DNA of 64,000 nt from Streptosporangium nondiastaticum (GCF_003011965.1 NZ_PXWG01000007.1:1-64000), one strand, 5' to 3'; numbered from the stretch's first letter, positions 1 to 8,342 are shown. Program-made: numbers and translations. Notes: generated by a model from the letters alone, not told the origin.

Positions 1-310
1 CCGCGGTCCCGCGGCCGCCGCACCGGGCGTCCCGAGCAGCGTCCCGGCTGCTGCGAGGCTGCCCCAGGACATCAGTCGGCTGTGAAAGGTGCGGCGGTCC
101 AAGCGGCTCTCCTGGTGGGCGCGGCTCCTGGCGAGGTGTCGCGTCCATGCAAGCGGCCGGCCGGATCATCAGATGGTGGATCCGGTGGATCCCCTCTTGT
201 GGGTGATGCGGATATCGCCACCGGCGGGTGCGCGGCGGGTGTGGCGCGTGTGCCCGCCCGTCGCTCCGGGTGCCTGCTGAGCCGTGGTGACGCAGTGGGA
301 TGATGGCGGC
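1..310. other. No gene recognised at window start
   Basis: The first 310 bases hold only short overlapping reading frames with no family resemblance and no convincing ribosome binding site. The stretch probably contains the end of the preceding intergenic region and the promoter of the MepB-like gene that starts at 311. I see no repeat or hairpin of note beyond general GC richness. Confidence 0.5.
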
Positions 311-811
311 ATGCACGACGAGCTTCGCGCGGCCCGGGCTGCGGTGTACGAACCGAGCGGCTTCGCCTGCTCGCAGCCGGTGCCCGAGGCGGAGAGCGCC
401 GAGTACGGGGCGCACGCGTTCACCCTGGACGGTCTGGCCGTCAGGTTCCGGGTGGGGAAGACCACTCCGACGAAGGCCGGCCAGTTCGTCACGGTGTGGA
501 AGAGGCCTGACGGCGGCGGCCCGATCCAGCCGTTCGGCGTCGAGGACGCCGTCGACCTCTTCGTCATCAGCAGCCGCGAGGGGAGCCACTACGGGCACTT
601 CGTCTTTCCGCGCGAAGTGCTGGGCGAGCGGGGCGTCCTCTCACGCGGCGGCGCCGGCGGGAAACGGGGCTTCCGGGTCTACCCCCCGTGGGTGACGACG
701 ACCAGCCGGCAGGCCGCCGGCACCCAGGAGTGGCAGGTGCGGTACTTCCTGCCCGTCCCGGCCGACGGCCCGGTCGACCCGGTCCGTGCCCGGGCGCTGT
801 ACCACCCCTGA
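311..811 (+). CDS. MepB family protein
   Basis: This 166-residue cytoplasmic protein resembles the MepB family, first named from the staphylococcal mepRAB multidrug locus and of unknown biochemical role. The diagnostic part is the C-terminal half: a segment reading GHFVFPREVL, then GKRGFRVYPPW, which is the conserved core of the family. An upstream in-frame GTG at 284 would add nine residues with no family resemblance, so the ATG at 311 is preferred, although no strong Shine-Dalgarno is visible for either. The stop codon lies inside the first copy of a 24-bp tandem duplication (799-846), so the end of the gene has been copied once. It has no obvious operon partner; the next gene is convergent. 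Confidence 0.75.
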   Translation: MHDELRAARAAVYEPSGFACSQPVPEAESAEYGAHAFTLDGLAVRFRVGKTTPTKAGQFVTVWKRPDGGGPIQPFGVEDAVDLFVISSREGSHYGHFVFPREVLGERGVLSRGGAGGKRGFRVYPPWVTTTSRQAAGTQEWQVRYFLPVPADGPVDPVRARALYHP

Positions 812-846
812 GGCTCGTCGACGTACCACCCCTGAGGCTCGTCGAC
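799..846. repeat. 24-bp tandem duplication at gene end
   Basis: Two perfect adjacent copies of a 24-bp unit (starting GTACCACCCCTGAGG) occupy 799-822 and 823-846. The first copy contains the last codons and the TGA stop of the MepB-like gene, so the second is a non-coding copy of the gene's end. Confidence 0.9.
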
Positions 847-874
847 ACCGGGCGACGCGCAGCGCGCAACGAGG

Positions 875-1480
875 TCAGGCGCGTACGGTGTACCAGGCGC
901 CGACGCCGCCGCAGCCCGTACCCATGTACGTGGTGCTGCGGTATCCCGGCGGGATGGGCGAACCGGAACAGGTCCACATGCCGTTGCGGACGAGCTCGTG
1001 GTACCAGGCGCCGATGCCGTTGCAACCGGTGCGCATGTAGTTGGTCGTGACGTAGCCGGGCGGGATGGGGGACCCGGCGCAGGTCCAGCGGCCGTCACGG
1101 GCCGACTCGTGGTACCAGGCCCCGATGCCGGTGCAGCCGCCGCGGTCGTACCTGGTGATGACGTAGCCGGAGACGACCGGCGAGCCGGAACAGGTCCAGA
1201 TGCCGTCCTTCACGGGCTGCTGGTACCAGGAGCCCGCTCCCTTGCACCCGGTGCGGTCGTAGCCGGTGATGACCCAGCCGTCCGGAACGGGAGCCCCGGA
1301 ACAGGCCCACTTGCCCGGCAGCCGCCAGCCACCGCTCGGAGCCGCGGCGGCCGTACCGGCAGCCGCCGTGCCGGTGAGCGCGGCCGCGATCAGCGCTATC
1401 GCCCCCACGGCGGCGGCGATCCGGCCACGAGTTGCCGCCGACTTCGCTCTGAAGTACGTCAAAGGTCTGTCCACGCCCAT
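875..1480 (-). CDS. Secreted protein with four WxC...GC...GxWY repeats
   Basis: The 201-residue product begins with a basic stretch, a hydrophobic segment at about residues 20-40 rich in alanine, and a likely AAA signal-peptidase site near residue 47, so it should be exported. The mature part is four tandem repeats of about 37 residues, each running W-x-C-[SA]-G-[SA]-P, then a tyrosine-rich centre, then G-C-x-G-x-G-[AS]-W-Y. Each unit carries two cysteines, suggesting one disulfide per repeat. The ATG at 1480 follows GAAGGG at good spacing; the open frame extends upstream without coding character. I do not know a named family for this repeat. It lies downstream of the MFS gene on the same strand, about 180 bases away, and may be separately transcribed. 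Confidence 0.8.
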   Translation of the reverse strand: MGVDRPLTYFRAKSAATRGRIAAAVGAIALIAAALTGTAAAGTAAAAPSGGWRLPGKWACSGAPVPDGWVITGYDRTGCKGAGSWYQQPVKDGIWTCSGSPVVSGYVITRYDRGGCTGIGAWYHESARDGRWTCAGSPIPPGYVTTNYMRTGCNGIGAWYHELVRNGMWTCSGSPIPPGYRSTTYMGTGCGGVGAWYTVRA

Positions 1481-1662
1481 CCCTTCGTCTTGGTCACTTC
1501 GTGCCTGTCGAGGGGAAAGGACACCGGAGACCGGTACGAAAGTCAGCCCGTCCGACCGTGAGTGTGAGAAGGGTGTCACTGCACATGAACCGCAGCCGCG
1601 GTGAGGTCGGCGTGATAGAGGCAGGCGCCTGACGCGTGGTTCCTCGGGTCCGGATCGCGCAC

Positions 1663-2958
1663 TCAGGCGGCTGACCGGGCGGCCACGACGGATGCGGGGG
1701 CATCGTCGCGGCGCGTTTCGGTCGCCCACCGCGTCACCGGCGACAGCGCCGACGAGGCCGCCAGGAACAGCCCGCCGAGCAATACCCAGCCCAGCGCCCC
1801 CACTCCCGTCAGCAGCCCTGTGAGCACGAGCGGTCCGAGGGTGCGGGCGATCGTCGTACCCGTGCCGAAGAAGCCCTGGTACTCCCCGATGCGCTCCGGC
1901 GGCGCCAGGTCGAAGCCGAGCTGCCAGGAGCCGGCCGACTGCAGCATCTCGGCAGCCACCAGCAGCACCGAACCCGCGACCAGCACGCCGACCGCGACGG
2001 CGGGCGACTGCCCTGCCGAGAACGCGAAGACCACACACGTCGCGAGCGCCAGCACCCCGGACCGGCGAATGGCCCGGGCCGCAGTGGCCGGCCCGCGGAC
2101 CGAGCGGGCGGTACGGACCTGGAAGAGCATCACGGCAACGGTGTTGAGCACGAACAGCGCGGAGACCAGCCACTCGGGGGCGCTGGTGCGTTCAGTGATC
2201 CACAGCGGCAGGCCGAGGCTGAGCAGCGGCATCCGAAGGAGCAGTACGGCGTTCAGGAGTGTGACGGCGACGTACGGCCGGTCCCGTAGCACCTGGAATC
2301 TCACGCCCGGTGCGGTGGCTGCGGATGAGGTGCCCGCGGGCGCGCTCGTGACGGCCGCGGCGCCGGCAGGTGCGGCGCCCGCAGGTGCGACGGCCGGCAG
2401 CCGCGAGAGCAGGACCGCGCAGAGCAGAAAGCTCACGGCATCGATCGCGAAGACCGTCCGGTACGCCGACGCGGTCCCGTAGGAGACCGCGAGCCCGCCG
2501 AGTGCGGCGCCCACGGCGAGACCCGCGTTGAGCGTCGACTGCAGATGGGCGAGGACACCGGTGCGCTCCCGCTCGGAGACCAGGCCTGCCAGCAGTGCCT
2601 GCCGGGCGGCGGCCAGGCCCGATTGGGCCGTGGCGTAGAGGCAGGCGGCGACGAGGAACGGCAGGAAGTCCCTCACGATCAGGAAGGAGGCGACCGCGGA
2701 ACCGGTCGCGAGGGCGAGCAGCACGGCCGTGCCGCGCGGTCCGTGCCGGTCCGCTGTGCGCCCGAGCGGTACCCCTACGACCGAACCGACCGCCCAGGCC
2801 ACGGTGAGGCCGAGACCGATCCTGGCCGGCGCCAGACCGACGACGTGCGTGAAATAGAGGACCGAGGTGACGTAGTAGATGCCGTCACCGACCGAGTTGC
2901 TCAACTGTGCGAGCGCGAGGCCGCGTTGTGGTCCGGCGGGCGGAAGAAGTCGGGGCAT
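1663..2958 (-). CDS. MFS transporter
   Basis: This roughly 431-residue integral membrane protein has about twelve hydrophobic segments and major facilitator features, including the loop between helices 2 and 3 reading GVPLGRTADRHGPR, close to the classical G-x-x-x-D-R-x-G-R/K-R motif. It belongs to the drug:proton antiporter type, so it should export a small molecule or peptide; the substrate cannot be read from sequence. The start is uncertain: ATG codons at 2958 and 2979 are both possible and neither has a strong ribosome binding site. The gene is divergent from the cysteine-rich peptide gene at 3240, sharing the roughly 280-base region between them. That arrangement makes export of the mature peptide a reasonable but unproven inference. 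Confidence 0.8.
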   Translation of the reverse strand: MPRLLPPAGPQRGLALAQLSNSVGDGIYYVTSVLYFTHVVGLAPARIGLGLTVAWAVGSVVGVPLGRTADRHGPRGTAVLLALATGSAVASFLIVRDFLPFLVAACLYATAQSGLAAARQALLAGLVSERERTGVLAHLQSTLNAGLAVGAALGGLAVSYGTASAYRTVFAIDAVSFLLCAVLLSRLPAVAPAGAAPAGAAAVTSAPAGTSSAATAPGVRFQVLRDRPYVAVTLLNAVLLLRMPLLSLGLPLWITERTSAPEWLVSALFVLNTVAVMLFQVRTARSVRGPATAARAIRRSGVLALATCVVFAFSAGQSPAVAVGVLVAGSVLLVAAEMLQSAGSWQLGFDLAPPERIGEYQGFFGTGTTIARTLGPLVLTGLLTGVGALGWVLLGGLFLAASSALSPVTRWATETRRDDAPASVVAARSAA

Positions 2959-3239
2959 GTCTTGACAGTACACGCTCATTGGATCAAGGAAGTGGGCCAC
3001 TTCGACGCGACGTTCATGGGCCACTGGCAGGGGGGCGGGGGCCGTAGAGGCGCCACGCTCGGCATCCACCGTGAGGGCGCGCTGCAGGACTGCTTTCCCC
3101 AACGGTCCGGCAGGTTCCGTCCGGCAGGCTCTGAAGTCTGAAGGGGTGACGTGGCGCCATGGCCGTGTGCCCCCGTACGCGGTGGGTCTGCGCCCTGCAC
3201 GCCGGTGACGGCGCGGGGCGCGGCAGGCTCAATGGGCCC

Positions 3240-3458
3240 ATGGAGACACTCACCGCCTGTACACGGCGGCCCGGCGCGGCCACCGCTATCGGCGCCGACG
3301 ACGTGTTCACCGACCTCTGGATCGCCCCGGCCGCTTGTCCGGCGCCGGTGGCGATCTGTCTGCCGGAGGGGGCCGAGTGCCTGCCCGGCATCGATGTCTG
3401 CTGCTCGGGGTTCTGCTTCAAGGCCCCCGGCGAGGTGAAGGCGCACTGCCACGGGTGA
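3240..3458 (+). CDS. Knottin-like (cystine-knot) peptide precursor
   Basis: This 72-residue peptide has eight cysteines, and the last six (residues 40, 47, 54, 55, 59, 70) follow C-x6-C-x6-C-C-x3-C-x10-C. The C-C-CC-C-C order with loops 6, 6, 0, 3 is the inhibitor cystine knot pattern of O-superfamily conotoxins and many spider toxins; the core includes ECLPGIDVCCSGFCF. The first 30 residues look like a leader (ending near DDVFTDLWIAPAA) and lack a hydrophobic signal sequence, so export would need a dedicated transporter. The ATG at 3240 has only a weak ribosome binding site; an in-frame ATG at 3159, preceded by AAGGGG at slightly long spacing, would add 27 residues. It lies 55 bases before the thioredoxin-like maturase candidate. 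A zinc-binding role is possible but the spacing fits a knot much better. Confidence 0.7.
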   Translation: METLTACTRRPGAATAIGADDVFTDLWIAPAACPAPVAICLPEGAECLPGIDVCCSGFCFKAPGEVKAHCHG

Positions 3459-3513
3459 GCGGAGAGCACGCTTCCCGGCAGTGCGGGCGAGTGCCGGAAG
3501 GGGGCTGCGGCTG

Positions 3514-4935
3514 ATGCCCGGATCCGTCCTGCGGCTGACGCCCGGCACCGTCCTGCTCGATACCGGCGGCGACGGAGTGCTGCTGCACTGCACCGCACCC
3601 GTCGCCGCCTACGTTCCCCCGGCGGCGATGAACTGGGCGGCGCGCGGCGCGGCGGTGCCCGCCGAGCACGAAGCGGCGTACGCGCGGTGTCTGAAGGCGT
3701 GGCGCTCGGCCGGCCTCGTGCAGGACGCCGAGCCGCCGAACTCCCCTCTCTCCCGGGAGGATTCCCCGGCCGGGGCGGCGGGGCGTCGTGCCCACCTGGC
3801 CGTCGACCGTCCCGTGCTGGTCATCGTGTCGTCTCCCGGCTGCGGCTACTGCCTGCACCTGCGGGCCGATCTCGAAGCCAACCGCGAAGCCCTCGGGCGC
3901 CTGGACGCCTCGGTCCTCCTCGTGGGTGAGGGCAAGCCTGTGGTGTGGGGTGCCCGCCTTTCTTCGGGCGGTATGGAGGAACTGGCCGAGGTTGCGGCGG
4001 ACACGGCGGGGTCGGGCACACCTTCGGCCGTCCTGCTGGCTCCCGGCGACAGCCCCAGGAGCCTGCACGGGTTCGGCGCCGTGACCGCCGCTCTGATCGA
4101 GCTCGGCGGGGGAGACCCCGGACGTACGGTCTGTGAGGTGCCGACGTCCTGCTCGGCCACGGTGGGCGCCGGCCCTGTTGACACCCTGGTGACGGTGCAC
4201 GCCCGGGGGAGGGCGGTGGGGGTCGCCGCACGAGGACCGGAGCCTGTAAGCGTGGTGGCCGACCTGGTGGCCGAAGAGTCCGCCTCGGGCGGTGACACCG
4301 GCTACGTGCCCGTCACCTTGCGGGTGGAGCGCCCGCGCAACGTGTGGCTGATCTTCCGCGGCGGCGAACTGGTGGCCCGCTCTCGCAGCGCGGAAGAGAC
4401 CTTGTCCCTGCTGCGACGGATCGTCGCCGGGTTCGGCCCGCCGGAATCCCACCAGTTCCGGCTGCTGTGCGGGGCGCTCGTCCACACCGACGCACCCGGC
4501 CACGCCGACGGGCGGGTCGTGCTCGTCCCGCGGAACTGGCTCTCGTACTTCGTCGTGCGTTCTTCCCTGCTGGCGAGGTCCGGTTGGCGGCCGTGCCCCG
4601 ACCCGTACGTACTCCTGGAGGCCGCCTCGGGCCGGGGCCCGGGCCCCGGCCCGGACAGTGCGCGGCCTGTCCTCGTCCACCCGTCGCCGGCCGGGATCGC
4701 GCAGCGCATGCCAGTGACGGGGGTGCTGGCGCAGCGCCCGGACCGCTCGCGGCCTGTAGCGCACACGCGGGGAAGGGCACTGGCCGCGATCGTCAACTGG
4801 CTCGCCCGCCCGGTGTCCCCGCAACAGCTCCGCGCGGCGTACGCCCTGGTCTCCGCCCTCCCCGTCCACCTGGGCACCCGCGAGGAAGCGATGGCCTTCC
4901 TCACCGACCCGACGGACGCGGCGGTCCCTTCGTAG
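3514..4935 (+). CDS. PqqD-like / thioredoxin-like CGYC / HPr-kinase-like protein
   Basis: I do not recognise this 473-residue protein as a named family, but three parts can be seen. Residues about 1-70 (RLTPGTVLLDTGGDG start, hydrophobic middle, helix with LKAWRSAGLV) resemble a PqqD-like leader-binding domain. Residues about 95-230 look thioredoxin-like, with a strand PVLVIVSSPG leading into the redox pair CGYC (Cys110 and Cys113). Residues about 270-470 follow the outline of HprK-related proteins found in RiPP loci (DGRVVLVP, then RSGWRPCPDPYVLLE, then a helical end with ALPVHLGTREEAMAFL), but lack the P-loop lysine, so kinase activity is unlikely. The ATG at 3514 follows GGAAGGGGG at good spacing and is preferred to the GTG at 3481. 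Its place right after the cystine-knot peptide suggests it binds the precursor and forms or shuffles its disulfides. Confidence 0.65.
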   Translation: MPGSVLRLTPGTVLLDTGGDGVLLHCTAPVAAYVPPAAMNWAARGAAVPAEHEAAYARCLKAWRSAGLVQDAEPPNSPLSREDSPAGAAGRRAHLAVDRPVLVIVSSPGCGYCLHLRADLEANREALGRLDASVLLVGEGKPVVWGARLSSGGMEELAEVAADTAGSGTPSAVLLAPGDSPRSLHGFGAVTAALIELGGGDPGRTVCEVPTSCSATVGAGPVDTLVTVHARGRAVGVAARGPEPVSVVADLVAEESASGGDTGYVPVTLRVERPRNVWLIFRGGELVARSRSAEETLSLLRRIVAGFGPPESHQFRLLCGALVHTDAPGHADGRVVLVPRNWLSYFVVRSSLLARSGWRPCPDPYVLLEAASGRGPGPGPDSARPVLVHPSPAGIAQRMPVTGVLAQRPDRSRPVAHTRGRALAAIVNWLARPVSPQQLRAAYALVSALPVHLGTREEAMAFLTDPTDAAVPS

Positions 4936-5003
4936 TCCTGCTTCGTAGCCCTGCTTCGTAGCTCTGCGAGTGCTCTGAGACCGAGCCTGTGCCGGCCGTG
5001 TAG

Positions 5004-5681
5004 CTAACCGGCCGCCAGACGGGCCTCGAAGCCGTCGAGGATGGCCCGGAGGCCGAAGGCGAAGCTGTCCACGGGCGCCGCCAGGTAGTCCGTGGCGGCG
5101 GCGCTGCCGAGCCGTTCGCGCAGCCGCGGGAACTCCGCGGCCACTTCGGCGGCGTGCGCCATGGTGTCGGCCAGCTGCTGCTCCGGGTCTCCGCCGTTCT
5201 TGCTCAGGCGCCGGGTCAGCGAGACCTCCGCGGCGGGCCCGAGGGCGTTGCCGAGGACGAAGGTGAAGACGGCCGCGGCCGCCCGGTCCGCATCGTCGGG
5301 AGCGAACCCCGCCTGTTCGTAGAGGGCGAGGAGGTGCTCGTCGTGGCGGGCCTTGCCGGGTCCGTAGAGGAGGTGGCTGCCGAAGGCCTGCCCGAGCCAC
5401 GGGTGCCGGGTGAGCATCGCGTGCGTGCCGGTGGCCATGGCGGTGGCGGCCGTGCGCCAGTCGGTGGTGGCGAGGTCGGGGAGTTCGACCTCGGTCCAGA
5501 TCGAGTCGCCGGCGAGCCGGACCAGTTCGTCCTTGGTCTTGATGTGCCAGTAGATCGCCGTGGGGGCCGACCCGAGCCGCTTGCCCAGGCTCCGCATGTT
5601 GAGGCCGTCGAGGCCTTCCTGGTCCAGCAGCTCGATGGCGGAGCGGACGATCTGGTCTGCGGTCAGCGTGTCCCGGGGCAT
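5004..5681 (-). CDS. TetR/AcrR family transcriptional regulator
   Basis: This 225-residue repressor has a standard N-terminal TetR DNA-binding domain: residues TADQIVRSAIELLDQEG, then MRSLGKRLG and TAIYWHIKTKDEL form the helix-turn-helix with the family's Y-W-H signature. The larger C-terminal part is an all-helical ligand and dimer domain of the tetracycline-repressor type. The ATG at 5681 (MPRDTLTAD) is preferred over an upstream TTG/ATG extension that has no homology. It is divergent from the beta-lactamase-like gene at 5792, and three copies of an operator-like sequence lie in the 110 bases between them, so it very likely represses both itself and that gene. Confidence 0.9.
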   Translation of the reverse strand: MPRDTLTADQIVRSAIELLDQEGLDGLNMRSLGKRLGSAPTAIYWHIKTKDELVRLAGDSIWTEVELPDLATTDWRTAATAMATGTHAMLTRHPWLGQAFGSHLLYGPGKARHDEHLLALYEQAGFAPDDADRAAAAVFTFVLGNALGPAAEVSLTRRLSKNGGDPEQQLADTMAHAAEVAAEFPRLRERLGSAAATDYLAAPVDSFAFGLRAILDGFEARLAAG

Positions 5682-5694
5682 GGCCCTCAGCCTA

Positions 5695-5767
5695 CTTGAA
5701 CTAAGTTCATGCAGGGCTTGCACTTAGTTCAAGAGTGGCTCTACGCTTCACTTGCACTTAGTTCAAG
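5695..5767. promoter_or_regulatory. Three TetR operator copies in divergent promoter
   Basis: A 15-bp sequence occurs three times: CTTGAACTAAGTTCA at 5695-5709, and its inverse-oriented form TGCACTTAGTTCAAG at 5719-5733 and again at 5753-5767. The core TGAACTAAGTTCA is a near-perfect inverted repeat, typical of a TetR dimer site. The copies flank the expected promoters of the regulator and the serine hydrolase. Confidence 0.8.
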
Positions 5768-5791
5768 CGGGCAGGCCCGGAGGGGGAAACG

Positions 5792-7228
5792 ATGAAGCAG
5801 GAAACGCTGTCGGATTTCGTGGGGACGAAGGCGGAGGAGTTCGGCGTTCCCGGCGTGGCCGTCGGGGTGCTGATCGACGGCCAGGAGGTTTACGCCTCCC
5901 ACGGCGTCACGAACGCCGGGAACCCGCAGCCGGTCGACGAGGACACGCTGTTCCACGTGGCGTCGGTGACCAAGACCTTCACGGCGACCGCCCTGATGCG
6001 CCTGGCGGCGGAAGGGAAGGTGGACCTCGACGCGCCGGTGCGCCGGTACGTGCCCGAGCTCGAACTCGCCGACGAAGCGGCCGCGGCGCAGATCACCGTG
6101 ATGAACCTGCTCAACCACACCTCGGGGCTGGACTGGAACCTGATCGACGGCGGCGAGGAGGACGGCAGCCTCGCCGCGTTCGTGGCGAAGATGTCCGAGC
6201 TGGGCACGATCGCGGCGCCCGGCGCCCGGGCCTCGTACAGCCAGGCCGCCTACAACCTGGCCGGGCGCGTCATCGAAAAGGTCACGGGCCTGGCCTTCGA
6301 GAAGGCCGTGGCCACCCTGGTCCTGGAGCCCGCGGGCCTGTCGAACACCCTCTTCGACCTCGACGAAGTCATGATCCGGCGCTTCGCCGTCGGCCACACC
6401 CCCGACGCGAACGGCGAACTCCGCCCCGCCCGGCCGTGGCGGGCGAACCCGTTCGCCGCCCGCGGCAACAACCCCGGTGGCGGCATCGCCTCCTCGGTGA
6501 GCGACCTGCTGCGCTGGGCCCGCTTCCACCTCGGCACCGGAGACGGCGTTCTGCCCACCGAGGCGCTGCACCGCATGCGGGAGCAGACGGTCGCACTGCG
6601 CGGCAGCACCCTCGGCGACGGCTTCGGCATCTGCTGGTTCCTGCGCGACGTCGACGGCGTCCGGACGATCGGACACGGCGGATCGGGACAAGGCCAGTTC
6701 GCCGAGCTGCTCATCGTCCCCGAACGGAACTTCGCCGTCGTCTCCCTGGCCAACGCCGGCCCGGACGGCTACCTCTTCAACCAGTCCGTCACCCGCTGGG
6801 CGCTCGCACACTACCTGGGCCTGACCGAGCATGACCCCGAGCCGCTCCCGTACGACGAGGCGCGGGCGCGGGAGGTGGCCGGACGCTACGAGATCGACGC
6901 CATGAACCTCGACATCGCCGTCGCCGAGCCTGCCGCCGAGCCCGTCGACGGGTCCGTCGCCCGGTCCGCCGGCGGATCCGCCGGCGGGGCCCGGCTCACG
7001 CTCGCCGTGGGCATCAAGCCGGAGATACGCGAGGCGTCGGACGCCGAGATGCCCGCGGACTACCCGGCCGCCACCATGGGCTTCCTGCCCGGCGACGGCG
7101 ACGAGTACGTCATCACCGAGGGCGGCCTGAAGGGGCAGCGCGGCTTCTTCACCCGCGACGACAAGGGCACGGTCGTCGGCGTCGACCTGGCGGGCAGGCT
7201 CTTCGGCCGCGCCCCGGGTGCTTCCTGA
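5792..7228 (+). CDS. Beta-lactamase family serine hydrolase (S12)
   Basis: This 478-residue protein belongs to the class C beta-lactamase / D-alanyl-D-alanine carboxypeptidase (peptidase S12) superfamily. The catalytic S-x-x-K is seen as SVTK at residues 58-61, the tyrosine motif as YSQ at 149-151 (the usual Asn replaced by Gln), and the third motif as HGGSGQG near residue 290. There is no obvious signal peptide, so it is probably an intracellular esterase or amidase rather than a periplasmic-type lactamase. The last 120 residues form an extra domain as in many long S12 proteins. GGAGGGGG precedes the ATG at good spacing. TetR operators directly upstream indicate induction by a ligand, possibly the substrate. 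Confidence 0.88.
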   Translation: MKQETLSDFVGTKAEEFGVPGVAVGVLIDGQEVYASHGVTNAGNPQPVDEDTLFHVASVTKTFTATALMRLAAEGKVDLDAPVRRYVPELELADEAAAAQITVMNLLNHTSGLDWNLIDGGEEDGSLAAFVAKMSELGTIAAPGARASYSQAAYNLAGRVIEKVTGLAFEKAVATLVLEPAGLSNTLFDLDEVMIRRFAVGHTPDANGELRPARPWRANPFAARGNNPGGGIASSVSDLLRWARFHLGTGDGVLPTEALHRMREQTVALRGSTLGDGFGICWFLRDVDGVRTIGHGGSGQGQFAELLIVPERNFAVVSLANAGPDGYLFNQSVTRWALAHYLGLTEHDPEPLPYDEARAREVAGRYEIDAMNLDIAVAEPAAEPVDGSVARSAGGSAGGARLTLAVGIKPEIREASDAEMPADYPAATMGFLPGDGDEYVITEGGLKGQRGFFTRDDKGTVVGVDLAGRLFGRAPGAS

Positions 7229-7308
7229 CCGATGGTGCGACGGCACCGGCAGGTGGTTTGCATTTCGGTCAGGGCGAGCAGCGACGGTGCTCTCCATCGC
7301 CTCGGACC

Positions 7309-7337
7309 GGCCGGCGGCAGGGGGCTTGCCGCCGGCC
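7309..7337. terminator. Bidirectional hairpin between convergent genes
   Basis: A perfect 11-bp inverted repeat (GGCCGGCGGCA / TGCCGCCGGCC) with a 7-base loop lies between the convergent serine hydrolase and CAP-domain genes. No long T tract follows, as is common in actinobacteria. Confidence 0.65.
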
Positions 7338-7385
7338 TACGCGGTGACGGGCTGGTCAGCTCCGCTCAGCTCCGTCCCGCTGCGG

Positions 7386-8342
7386 TCAGGAGGACGCGCC
7401 GAAGTTCTGCGTCCACCAGGGGCCGTTCGACTTGAAGTTGATGCCCACGCCGATCTCCTTGAAGGAGCAGTTGAGGATGTTGGCGCGGTGGCCGGAGCTC
7501 TTCATCCAGCCGTCCATTGCCGTGCGGGCGTCCTGGGGGCTCTTGAAGATGTTCTCGCCGTACGTGCTCCAGTGGTAACCGGCGGCGGTCATCCGGTCGC
7601 CGGGGCTCTTGCCCTCCGGGCTGGTGTGGTCGTAGTAGTCCCGGGCGGCCATGTCGTCGGAGTGGCCCTGTGCCGCGGCCTGCAGCTTCGCGTTGACGGT
7701 GAGCGGCGAGCAGCCGGCCTTCGCCCGCTCCGCGTTGACCATGTCGACGATCTGCTGCACGTACTTGCTGTTCGCGCCGCCGGCCTGGGTGCCGCCACCG
7801 CCGGACACGGGCTTGCGGTTGCTGCCGGAGCCGTTGTTGCCGCTTCCGCTTCCGCTTCCGTTGCCGCGGCCCGTCGACGGTGCTTCGCCGGTCTTGGCGG
7901 ATGCCCGGTCATCCGGCTCGGCTCCGGCTTCGGTCCCGGCCTCGGCCTGGTCCTGCTTCTCCTGACTCCGGCCCTTGCCCTGGCCCTTCTCCGAGGCCTT
8001 CGAGGCGCTCGCACTGGGGGACGCGCTGTGCGTGCCGGGAGCCGACGGGGCGGCCTCCCCCACGGAGGAACGGTCCTTCAGCGGTTCGGTGGACGGGTCC
8101 GCGGCCGGCTCGGAAGCCGTCGGAGCGCTCGCGCGGGTCTCCCCGCCGCCCGACAGCGACTGGGCCACGCCGTACCCGCCGCCCACGACGGCTATCAGTC
8201 CCACCGTCCCGCCTATGACCATCGCCCGCCGGGGCCGCCGGCCGCGGTGCCGGCGCGGGCGCCGGTCGCCGTCGGAAGCCGGGTCGAAGGACGGAGTCTG
8301 GGGTTCACGATTCACGTGGATCACTTCCGGTGCGGGGGTCAT
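7386..8342 (-). CDS. CAP/SCP domain protein with N-terminal membrane anchor
   Basis: The roughly 318-residue product has a basic cytoplasmic start, one hydrophobic segment at about residues 43-65 (VIGGTVGLIAVVGGGYGVAQ), a long low-complexity linker rich in Ser, Ala, Glu and Gly, and a C-terminal CAP domain of about 125 residues. The CAP signature is clear: AAAQGHSDDMAARDYYDHTSPEG, YGENIF and SSGHRANILN. In bacteria this domain (also seen in SCP/PR-1 and YkwD proteins) sits outside the membrane; its activity is not settled. The start is uncertain: the ATG at 8342 has no clear ribosome binding site, while a GTG nine codons in (8315) has GGAAG at good spacing. It is convergent with the serine hydrolase and stands alone. 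Confidence 0.88.
   Translation of the reverse strand: MTPAPEVIHVNREPQTPSFDPASDGDRRPRRHRGRRPRRAMVIGGTVGLIAVVGGGYGVAQSLSGGGETRASAPTASEPAADPSTEPLKDRSSVGEAAPSAPGTHSASPSASASKASEKGQGKGRSQEKQDQAEAGTEAGAEPDDRASAKTGEAPSTGRGNGSGSGSGNNGSGSNRKPVSGGGGTQAGGANSKYVQQIVDMVNAERAKAGCSPLTVNAKLQAAAQGHSDDMAARDYYDHTSPEGKSPGDRMTAAGYHWSTYGENIFKSPQDARTAMDGWMKSSGHRANILNCSFKEIGVGINFKSNGPWWTQNFGASS

Noticed and set aside
3240..3458. Zinc-ribbon or metallothionein interpretation of the Cys-rich peptide
   Set aside because: Zinc ribbons need two CxxC knuckles; this peptide has a single CC pair and loops 6, 6, 3, 10, which match a cystine knot.
3418..5400. 660-codon minus-strand frame under the knottin locus
   Set aside because: Arginine-rich shadow with no domains; the plus-strand genes have ribosome binding sites and recognisable motifs.
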